Source: Bacteroidetes bacterium UBA2664
GTDB lineage: Bacteria; Bacteroidota; Rhodothermia; Balneolales; Balneolaceae
Direction of reading: 5' to 3'
DNA length: 64,000 nt
NCBI GenBank assembly: GCA_002359315.1
Contig: DEMS01000027.1
Span: forward strand, 62,001 to 126,000
Within the stretch, counting starts at the first letter, position 1. Each line of letters starts with the position of its first letter. Of the stretch, positions 14,565 to 22,074 are shown one piece after another. Under the pieces are notes generated by a model, which made no database searches, had not been told where the DNA came from, and was given only the letters and a program-made list of their open reading frames with translations. The translations under genes and the position numbers were made by a program.

Positions 14565-16863
14565 ACTGTTTGATGCCTTCACTGGCTTTTAATTTCCAAT
14601 CCTCCGGCACATATCGGCGTACCATCAATACGGAGCAGGGAGCTCCATCTGCAATGACATCAGGTATAGATCCGAAGAGAACGTTCTTTAAAGTCCTGTC
14701 GCGTGAAGCACCGATGATTACCAGGTCGTGGTTTTCACCGGAGAGTTCATCAAATATACCACCTGTCACATCTTCTGACTCCCGAATATCGAATTCCAAT
14801 CCTGTAAAACTGCCAATTAATGGCTTTGTTTTCTCAATCAGTTCAGCTCTTTCCGCTTCAATGTCTGTTCCGATCTTTACAAGGCGTAAAAGCTTTAATC
14901 TGGCACCTACAGTACGGGCAATCCGAACTCCGACTTCCAGTCCCAATTGGGCGTGTAAACCTCCGCCCCATGGCAGAACAATGGATTGAATATTACTTAA
15001 ATCTCTCTCTTTAAGCACAGCCAGGTCGGCCTTTAAATCTTTAATAATTCTTTGAACAGGAGTTTTATAGATTCTCCTGACACTGAAGCCGCCTTGCCAG
15101 CCCATTACCATCATATCTGCTTTCCGTGATTCAGTTTCATTAATCAGTCCTTTAAAAACATCATATGCTGCTTCAGATACAGACTCGAAAGTTGTTTTTG
15201 ACAATTCTTTTTTTCTCTCTTCAACCGCCAATTGATCTGCCCTTGATCTGCGGCTAATTTTTTCGATGCTCTCTCTGACAAATTCTTTTTCCCCTAATTT
15301 TTCCCGAATAGTGGAAAGAGGGGTTTGATAGGGAACTTTTACCAAGCTTAATCCGATTACTTTGCCACCGTCTTTAAGCCCAGCAGCTATTACATGAGAG
15401 ATTCTCAATAAAGATCCTTCATGTTTTGGATTGGCCAGGGCAGTGATCACACGACGGGCATTATCAGGATTCAACTCACGAACAACCGGGAGGAAATCGG
15501 CTTCTTTATCTGCTTCATAATGAATGGCGGGTATTTGAAAGACTTTTAACCCATGCTCCTTCCACCTTTTTTTGAATTCCGGAACCGCATGCTCGAAACT
15601 TACCCGGCTTCGACCCCATACGAGATACCAGCCCAGACTACCGACAATCAATACAACAACAGCAATTTGAGCAAAAGGCCCGGAATAAAGAATGATCGAA
15701 AGACACCCCAAAGAGGCAATGATTTGTAGCCAGGGGGAGCCCGGTGTGCGATAAGTGGGTTTGTACCAATCGGGGCCGGTTACTCTTAGAATAACGCATC
15801 CAATGTTTAACGCTGCGTAACTGTATAACTGCAATACACTGGCGATTTTTGCCAAATCCTCGAGACTATCTAACAGTAAAAATAAGAGAGCAAGAATACC
15901 TGTGAGTAAAATGGCACGATAGGGTGTCAACAGTTTTTCATGAATGGCACTCAACCAGTTTGGTACCATTCGGTCTCTGGCCATAGCCAGATTGATTCTG
16001 GAGGATGCCATTATACTCGCATTGGCTGAGGAAAGCGTTGCAAGGAGACCGGCAACAATTATAGCCACCCCGCCCGGATGGCCCATCATGGTTCGGGCAG
16101 CCGTAGTTAAGGGATCTCTTACCTGGCCAATGGTTGATTGTGTGAACATTCCACTGATAACAAGAATGATCACAACATAAAGAACGGTTACCAGTGCTAC
16201 GGAACCGATCAGTGCCCGGGGTAAATTTCTGGATGGATTTTTAATTTCCTCAGCAACAGCGGCAATTTTAACAAAACCCAAAAAGGATACAAAAACCAGG
16301 GCCGTCGTTGCGGATATAGATTCAAAACCAAAAGGCAGAAAAGGGGTATAATTTTCTGTCTCAATATGAAAAAGGCCTGTAAAACTGAATGCTCCCAGGA
16401 TAACGAAGAGAATTAAAACGACAACTACCTGAGTACGGCCCGACTCTTTAGCCCCTATTATATTTAATGCCGTAAGTATTACCCCCCCAATGGCAGCACC
16501 CCAGAATGCTGTAAGGGGTAAAAACTGTGACATATATTCACCCAGTCCGTAGAGATAGAAGGCAATTGCAAAAGTAAGACTTAGCCAAATACCGACTCCG
16601 GATATGGCACCCATTGCCGGGCCTAAAGAACGTGAAACAAAGAAATAATCCCCTCCGGATGTAGGCATTCCGGTTGCTAATTCAGCTGCACTGGATGCCG
16701 TTATCATACATACAGTACCGGCTAGCAGATATGCAAATATAGCAGCGGGTCCTGACATCTCAAGTGCCACACCGGCAAGCAAAAAAATACCGGCACCGAT
16801 CATCGTTCCGGCCCCGATCGTCAGTGCATCCCAAAAACCTAATTCGCGTTTTAAATCACTCAT
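14515..16863 (-). CDS. APC-superfamily amino acid permease fused to two universal stress protein domains
   Basis: A 782-residue protein. Residues about 5-430 form an APC transporter with about 12 membrane segments and the TIGAGTMIGAGIFLLAG signature in helix one. A basic linker leads into two cytoplasmic UspA-like domains (about 465-615 and 620-755). The second has VIIGASRDRTLKNVLFGS, a partial match to the G-2x-G-9x-G(S/T) nucleotide loop in which the second Gly is missing; the first has MGWQGGF with a similar partial loop. The fusion suggests transport of an amino acid or related cation controlled by stress signals or nucleotides. Substrate is unknown. The gene stands alone, and its 3' end overlaps a small frame on the other strand. 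Confidence 0.9.
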   Translation of the reverse strand: MSDLKRELGFWDALTIGAGTMIGAGIFLLAGVALEMSGPAAIFAYLLAGTVCMITASSAAELATGMPTSGGDYFFVSRSLGPAMGAISGVGIWLSLTFAIAFYLYGLGEYMSQFLPLTAFWGAAIGGVILTALNIIGAKESGRTQVVVVLILFVILGAFSFTGLFHIETENYTPFLPFGFESISATTALVFVSFLGFVKIAAVAEEIKNPSRNLPRALIGSVALVTVLYVVIILVISGMFTQSTIGQVRDPLTTAARTMMGHPGGVAIIVAGLLATLSSANASIMASSRINLAMARDRMVPNWLSAIHEKLLTPYRAILLTGILALLFLLLDSLEDLAKIASVLQLYSYAALNIGCVILRVTGPDWYKPTYRTPGSPWLQIIASLGCLSIILYSGPFAQIAVVVLIVGSLGWYLVWGRSRVSFEHAVPEFKKRWKEHGLKVFQIPAIHYEADKEADFLPVVRELNPDNARRVITALANPKHEGSLLRISHVIAAGLKDGGKVIGLSLVKVPYQTPLSTIREKLGEKEFVRESIEKISRRSRADQLAVEERKKELSKTTFESVSEAAYDVFKGLINETESRKADMMVMGWQGGFSVRRIYKTPVQRIIKDLKADLAVLKERDLSNIQSIVLPWGGGLHAQLGLEVGVRIARTVGARLKLLRLVKIGTDIEAERAELIEKTKPLIGSFTGLEFDIRESEDVTGGIFDELSGENHDLVIIGASRDRTLKNVLFGSIPDVIADGAPCSVLMVRRYVPEDWKLKASEGIKQFKEQLGMTTSPESATE

Positions 16864-17082
16864 TCAGTTAAGTAAAAGTGTATTCAATGAGGCTTAATCT
16901 AAGAAAAATTTTACCCGAACCAATTAATAAATCATTCACTGATGCGACGTAATAGAGAATTTATTCCGATGATTTACTCCCGGATTCAGTTCCTGATGCA
17001 ATTCCGTTTTACATTCCAAAATATATACTCTCTTTAATAACATCTGTCATAAATGAAGTTCGAAGGTGAGGCCACTAATAAT

Positions 17083-17754
17083 TTACGGTTGTGTAAATGT
17101 ATAAACCAATAGATTTACACCAAACCGTAGTGCTGCTTGTATGATTGCTTCCGGATTAGGATTCTCATCAAACGCCCAGCCATCGGATGGATTGGACTCA
17201 TAGGTATAGAGCAGAACCATACGACCCTGTCGATATACGGCAAAAGCCTGAGGGGGGTTTCCATCATGCTCATGAACTTTTGGCGGGCGTCCATCCGGGA
17301 ACGTATAAACCAGGTTATAAATGGGATGATCGGCAGGCAGTTCAAAGAATGGTTCTTCCGGGAATATGTTTTGTAAAATAGGGCGCACATATTGATCGAG
17401 GCCATAATCATCATCTACATATAAAAAGCCGCCATTTTCGAGATAATCCCGAAGATTTTGCATTTCGGAGTCATTTACACTGATATTTCCATGGCCGGTC
17501 ATGAATAAAAATGGATAGTTAAAAATGTCCCGGCTGCCAAGCTGAACATCATCATATCTCTCACTGATCTTTATGGGAACTGCATCTTTTGTAAAGCGGA
17601 TCAAATTAGTGAGTGCCGTGGGCGAACTGTACCAATCACCGCCTCCCCGATATTGGACCCGTGCAATGGTAAACTCATCGTTGTTTTGAGCTTCAGCTAT
17701 CGGTACGATAAAGCATGAGAAAAAAGTAAGTGCAATAAGAATCAGATTTTTCAT
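17083..17754 (-). CDS. Secreted DUF4159 protein
   Basis: A 223-residue protein with a cleavable signal peptide (about residues 1-22, ending PIAEAQ) and a DUF4159 domain over the rest: FTIARVQYRGGGDWYSS at the start, LFMTGHGN in the middle, and YLENGGFLYVDDDYG near residue 110. The fold is related to glutamine-amidotransferase-like or A4-type domains and is often found in proteins near MoxR/vWA loci; function is unknown. Here it is alone, outside such a locus. Export to the periplasm or surface is inferred from the signal peptide. Confidence 0.87.
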   Translation of the reverse strand: MKNLILIALTFFSCFIVPIAEAQNNDEFTIARVQYRGGGDWYSSPTALTNLIRFTKDAVPIKISERYDDVQLGSRDIFNYPFLFMTGHGNISVNDSEMQNLRDYLENGGFLYVDDDYGLDQYVRPILQNIFPEEPFFELPADHPIYNLVYTFPDGRPPKVHEHDGNPPQAFAVYRQGRMVLLYTYESNPSDGWAFDENPNPEAIIQAALRFGVNLLVYTFTQP

Positions 17755-17766
17755 AAATCTATTTTG

Positions 17767-17822
17767 AACTAAAAACTAAAAACTGAGAGCTGAAAGCTGA
17801 AAGCTGAATGCTGAAAACTAAA
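17767..17822 (+). repeat. Degenerate 7-bp tandem array (AACTAAA / AGCTGAA units, 8 copies)
   Basis: Eight consecutive heptamers can be read: two AACTAAA, AACTGAG, three AGCTGAA, TGCTGAA and AACTAAA (56 bp). It lies just upstream of the DUF4159 gene and downstream of the CDF transporter. Units vary in sequence while the 7-bp phase is kept. Confidence 0.88.
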
Positions 17823-17905
17823 ACGATGATGACCATTCTGATATAAAACGTCAAAAATCCCAACTATTGTTCACATTATTCAACTCTTCTCAGAGTTCAA
17901 TCAAA

Positions 17906-18841
17906 CTAAATAAATTCATCGAGTCTTTTTTTCATATTTGCTCCCTCCAGAATGCCGTGTGATTCTTCATGAGCATCATGTGGTTCCAGGTGAATGGTGA
18001 TGATTGCATCGGTATCCAGTGCATCGATCAGCTTTCGTTCCAATACTGTTGCTTTATCATGGGCCTCCTTCAGCGAAATGTCATCTTCAAAAACCAAATG
18101 AAGCTGAATCCATGTTGTCCTGCCGGAAGAGCGATGGCGGAGATGATGCCATCCTTTAATCCAGTCACTTTTTTCCCTGTTCAAAACATTTCTAAGAGCG
18201 CTGTCGATTTCCGGATTACGTGTATCCATTAAACCGCTTATCGAGAATCGAAGTAATTTATAGGCCTCAAAACAGATATATCCTGCAACAAGTAAACTAA
18301 CGGCTACATCCAGGAAGAGCCAGCCGGTATAGTGAATCAAAATCAGTGCTGCCACTACACCCCCACTGGTCCATACATCGGTGAGTACGTGCTTCCCATT
18401 ACTGACGGCAATCATGTTCTTTTCCCTTCTCCCCACTCGCAAAACATAGGTTCCCAGGATTAAATTGATAAGTGCTGCAATCAAAAGCAGCCATATTCCG
18501 GTATACATATTTTCAATTTGAACACCGGTTATGGCACTCAATACGGCATGATAAATAATTGTGATACCGGCAACGATGATAATGGCTCCCTCAGCTCCAA
18601 CCGATAAAAATTCGATTCGTTCGTGACCATAATGGTGTTCATCATCTGCAGGTTTCAGGCTGATATAATAACCGTAAACCACAAAAACGACGGCGAAGAG
18701 ATGCACTACCGATTCAGCCGCATCGGAGAGGGCAGCTGTTGATCCGGTCACAATAAAAGCCGCAATTTTTAAGGACAAACTGACCAACGCAACAATCAGG
18801 CTGATCAAAAGTGCTTTTCGAACGGGGTCTTGTTGTGACAT
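17906..18841 (-). CDS. Cation diffusion facilitator (CDF) metal transporter
   Basis: A 311-residue protein with six hydrophobic segments (about residues 10-200) and a cytoplasmic C-terminal domain rich in His and Asp. The metal site residues are visible: SDAAESV in helix two (His or Asp pattern replaced by SDAAES), DDEHHYGHERIE after it, and HVLTDVW in helix five (HxxxD). CDF proteins export Zn2+, Fe2+ or Mn2+ in exchange for protons. In helix two the first ligand position is Asp followed by Glu rather than HxxxD, which is seen in iron- or manganese-preferring members, so the ion is uncertain. The TetR-like or MerR regulators often nearby are absent. Confidence 0.9.
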   Translation of the reverse strand: MSQQDPVRKALLISLIVALVSLSLKIAAFIVTGSTAALSDAAESVVHLFAVVFVVYGYYISLKPADDEHHYGHERIEFLSVGAEGAIIIVAGITIIYHAVLSAITGVQIENMYTGIWLLLIAALINLILGTYVLRVGRREKNMIAVSNGKHVLTDVWTSGGVVAALILIHYTGWLFLDVAVSLLVAGYICFEAYKLLRFSISGLMDTRNPEIDSALRNVLNREKSDWIKGWHHLRHRSSGRTTWIQLHLVFEDDISLKEAHDKATVLERKLIDALDTDAIITIHLEPHDAHEESHGILEGANMKKRLDEFI

Positions 18842-19115
18842 TCAGGAATCTTGATTTTAAAACTATCTTTAATTTAAAAATGTAAGGATAATTCTAATCA
18901 TTATATTACAATCCGGAAAAATGTAAAAAGCTCTTTGGAACAAACAAAAGTCGTTATTACATAGAAATAGGGTTATTTTTTGATGTAAATGATTAAAAAT
19001 CGACTGATGAATAATCAGGATCCAAAAAGGATTTCAAACTATGAGGATGGCTTTCAAAGTTGAAAACAATGTCGGATTTATTAATTGATATAGCATTCAT
19101 ACTGACCAAAACTCA

Positions 19116-19502
19116 ATGACTCAAATCTTACTCATTTCATTGGGAGGTGCGATTGGGGCTATTTTGCGCTACTCCATTGGGAAGTTCACTTCAACGATAT
19201 TGGGAGATACGGATGTATTCACAGGGACACTTTTTTCAAATGTCATCGGTTGTTTTTTCGCCGGGATCATTTTGGCATGGATGGGAGATAACTCCGGCAT
19301 TTCAGAGGAAGTTATTCTATTTGTGACCATAGGAATATTGGGTTCGATCACTACTTTTTCAACTTTCGCGTTAGAATCTTATCAACTTCTCGACAACGGA
19401 AAGTTCACTAAGTTGATTTCTTATCTATTCATTCAAGTCGTGATTGCATTTCTATTAACCGCTGCCGGTTATGCACTTTATCAGTTTACTGGTGGGGTAT
19501 AA
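19116..19502 (+). CDS. crcB: Fluoride channel subunit CrcB/Fluc, first of a tandem pair
   Basis: A 128-residue protein with four membrane helices. It has the full Fluc signature set: GGAIGAILRYSIG in helix one, the pore Asn in LFSNVIGCFFAG of helix two, and ITTFSTF in helix three, giving the two-phenylalanine box. Fluc channels are antiparallel dimers that let F- leak out of the cytoplasm. A second homologue begins one base after its stop, so the working channel is probably a heterodimer. The 270 bases upstream were checked for a fluoride riboswitch and no convincing match was found. Confidence 0.95.
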   Translation: MTQILLISLGGAIGAILRYSIGKFTSTILGDTDVFTGTLFSNVIGCFFAGIILAWMGDNSGISEEVILFVTIGILGSITTFSTFALESYQLLDNGKFTKLISYLFIQVVIAFLLTAAGYALYQFTGGV

Positions 19503-19503
19503 T

Positions 19504-19896
19504 TTGATCAAAAGAAAATATTTTAACGAAATCGGATGGGTTGCTTTAGGGGGTATGATCGGCGCGACACTCCGCCACTTCACCAATCAACTTTTTTCCT
19601 CAATACCAATGAACTCCTATCTATTTACTGCGACAGCATTTGAGAATATTTTGGGTTCATTTTTGATCGGGTTGATATACGTAGTTTTGAGCAAAAGATT
19701 TGAAAATAATAACTCTCTTAATCTTTTTCTTTTGACAGGGATCATAGGCAGTTATACCACTTATTCAGGATTCATGGTAGAAGCTCTGCTGATTTCAAAT
19801 GAATCGGTATATATTCTTTTATGCTATCTCTTTCTTCAAATAACTTTGGGGATTTTAGCACTGTGGATAGGTTTGACTGCAGGCAAACGTATATAA
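19504..19896 (+). CDS. crcB: Fluoride channel subunit CrcB/Fluc, second of a tandem pair
   Basis: A four-helix Fluc homologue of 130 residues starting at a TTG (LIKRKYFNEIGW) that lies one base after the first gene and six bases after a GGTGGGG stretch. An ATG at 19471 would give 11 more residues and overlap the first gene by 32 bases, and is less likely. GGMIGATLRHF and AFENILGSFLIG keep the helix-one and pore-Asn motifs, but the phenylalanine box is TTYSGF, so the first Phe is Tyr. This asymmetry with the first subunit fits a specialised heterodimer, as known for paired Fluc genes in some Firmicutes. Confidence 0.92.
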   Translation: MIKRKYFNEIGWVALGGMIGATLRHFTNQLFSSIPMNSYLFTATAFENILGSFLIGLIYVVLSKRFENNNSLNLFLLTGIIGSYTTYSGFMVEALLISNESVYILLCYLFLQITLGILALWIGLTAGKRI

Positions 19897-19900
19897 ATCT

Positions 19901-21952
19901 TTATTCCATAACTTCAAAGCGAATCGATCTCTCTTTGCTTTGATCCGACTCAATATCAGCTATTTGGACAACCAGCTGATATAAACCCGGTGTAAGATCG
20001 GCGGTTTCAATTTCTAAATCTTCTACGACATGTATTTCTTCATTCGTGAAATTGAGGGTCAGAATAAATTCAGTTTGATCCTGCAACACATTCCCGGCAT
20101 CATCCACAGGCAGTATTCTGTAGGCAAGTTCAAACTGTGTAAAGCCGTTACTCATTCTCTTCAGGTGATAAACTTCAAAATGCAGCAAAAGGGTTTCACC
20201 AAATGGAATGATCTGATCATTTGCGACATGAAATTCAAAAGGTTCTGTACCACCAAGCGAGTCGGGATAACCCAGGACAAGGTCGGCAACCTCCAGTGAG
20301 TCCGGATGACTTATCAATGGCCTGGGTTGACGGTACTGAAGCTTATTCCATCCTCTTACTGATTCCGGAAATGGACTCTCTTCAAGAGTTCTGGACTCCG
20401 GGTCATAATTATTTAATTGTACCGAAGCAGCCATTTGTGATCTGTGTTGATGTGGCAGTCGAAAATATGTGCCGGTGGCTGTTTCGGGTGATGATCGGTA
20501 AAAAATAAGTGGCGGATTGGCTTCTAATAAGTTCGTCTGTGCCCACCTTCTGTCGTATGACTGTAGCGTATGCTTAAGTTCATAATTACTAAATTCATCC
20601 AGCAGATTTACGCCATTGGGAATGTCGTCTCGATCATTGCCCCGGCCATTATTTCTGAGGAAATCGATAAGAAAAGCTTCCTGTGCGGATGATTCTATGA
20701 AGGTCAGAATCATTGGATTTTGTTCACTATCCAGATAACGATACTGATACACCTGTATGGGTATCCGGGGAATAATATCTTCATATGAAGACTGCTCTTG
20801 CGGCACCTGCAATTTTCTTTGATTCACCAATTCATTGGTTTCAGCTTCGAAATCCTTATCCATATTTCTAAAAGCTTGCAATCCCTGCTCTAATACTCGA
20901 TCTCTGAGAGCATTTAACCGATTCTCGAAAAAGGAATCAACCTTTAGCAATTGTTCATAATAGAGCAGCTGCAACATTAAAGCCGGTGTTAATCCGGCTC
21001 GGGTAAATTCAACAGAATCTTCATCACGGTTTCTTTCTATTGAATAAGCTCTCTCCGGAATGAAATCATTAATACTCGTTCGAAGGCCAAATGCATCGTT
21101 TTGAACATCTGTTCCAAACATGTAGATGATCGAATTAGATTGCATAGGAGTAAGTTGGTCATAGATCCAAATCTCATATTCCGGATATCGATGAAATTCG
21201 TATATGGCTTCCTGTAAAATTTCGACTTGTTCTCTTTGCCCACCCGCTGTTTCGGCGTTTCTCCTGGATTCCGATGCAGAATCTAATCCGGGATTTATCT
21301 GTCTCTGAAGCCAGGGTTTAATATTTTCGGATTGAAGAGTAAGAATGCCGTTGCTCTTTCGGTCAGGTTCTCCATAACTGATGTAAATCAATGCACGATC
21401 ATCCGTGCCATAGGCAGTGGATCTGTTTTTTCTAAAATGTTGCCTGGCATAGGCAATGCGCTCCCAATGCTCAATAAGTCGTTCATTGACCTCTTGTGCA
21501 GGTGTGGGATCTTTTTGAACCCAATATCCTCTGATATCAGGACCGAGTGCGTCATTTCTTTGATTCCACCACTCAACCCACTGACGATAAATCCCATCTC
21601 CAACGATTGGCTCCAATCGGTCGATCTCCTGACGAAGGGCAACTCTGCTCTCATTTCCCTCACCATGTACCAACGCTCTGTAATACATCTCAGTGGCCGG
21701 CTGATAATAAGAACTCATTCTGCGATCTGTGACGATACGTATAAACTCAAATCCAATCCGGCTGTCAACACTCTCTTGTCCTTCTGCATGGTATTGATCA
21801 TACCAAAGATCGAGAGCCTGGGCGACGTTGCCACTTTGAAGCTCTTCCAATCCCTGCTCATAACCCAAGGGATCCTGGGCGATCGCAGTCGAGAACACCG
21901 CGGAAAGCGTCACGATAGCAAGAATTTGAAAAAACCGGATATTCACTCTCAT
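19901..21952 (-). CDS. Secreted GWxTD-domain protein
   Basis: A protein of about 683 residues with a signal peptide (MRVNIRFFQILAIVTLSAVF...AIAQ). Residues about 140-215 match the GWxTD domain: GYWVQKDPTP, NERLIEHWERIAYARQHF and TAYGTDDRALIYISYGEPD. The first part looks helical and repeat-like, and the last 180 residues look like beta-sandwich modules ending in PGLYQLVVQIAD. The domain is common in Bacteroidota-like phyla but has no assigned function. An upstream ATG at 22015 adds 21 basic residues before the signal sequence; I chose 21952 because it gives a normal signal peptide. It converges on crcB with only four bases between. Confidence 0.82.
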   Translation of the reverse strand: MRVNIRFFQILAIVTLSAVFSTAIAQDPLGYEQGLEELQSGNVAQALDLWYDQYHAEGQESVDSRIGFEFIRIVTDRRMSSYYQPATEMYYRALVHGEGNESRVALRQEIDRLEPIVGDGIYRQWVEWWNQRNDALGPDIRGYWVQKDPTPAQEVNERLIEHWERIAYARQHFRKNRSTAYGTDDRALIYISYGEPDRKSNGILTLQSENIKPWLQRQINPGLDSASESRRNAETAGGQREQVEILQEAIYEFHRYPEYEIWIYDQLTPMQSNSIIYMFGTDVQNDAFGLRTSINDFIPERAYSIERNRDEDSVEFTRAGLTPALMLQLLYYEQLLKVDSFFENRLNALRDRVLEQGLQAFRNMDKDFEAETNELVNQRKLQVPQEQSSYEDIIPRIPIQVYQYRYLDSEQNPMILTFIESSAQEAFLIDFLRNNGRGNDRDDIPNGVNLLDEFSNYELKHTLQSYDRRWAQTNLLEANPPLIFYRSSPETATGTYFRLPHQHRSQMAASVQLNNYDPESRTLEESPFPESVRGWNKLQYRQPRPLISHPDSLEVADLVLGYPDSLGGTEPFEFHVANDQIIPFGETLLLHFEVYHLKRMSNGFTQFELAYRILPVDDAGNVLQDQTEFILTLNFTNEEIHVVEDLEIETADLTPGLYQLVVQIADIESDQSKERSIRFEVME

Positions 21953-22009
21953 TGGTTTTTGATTATTTCTCAGAATGTGGAAAATACAACGCATTTTTGT
22001 TAACCGTAA

Positions 22010-22026
22010 GTACAAATTTTTTGTAC
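22010..22026. promoter_or_regulatory. Inverted repeat between divergent GWxTD and dnaX genes
   Basis: GTACAAA and its complement TTTGTAC flank a TTT spacer (17 bp), 49 bases before the dnaX start and 58 before the GWxTD start. It may be an operator or part of a promoter; no regulator is identified. Confidence 0.4.
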
Positions 22027-22074
22027 CTTGTCAGGGTACATTCAAATCAAAAAGCCGGCAATTTCAGTTGATTT

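Noticed and set aside
18842..19115. Possible fluoride riboswitch upstream of the crcB pair
   Set aside because: A GAGGATGGC string resembles the start of the motif, but the later conserved GGCTGATG/CTAC part is not found, so no call is made.
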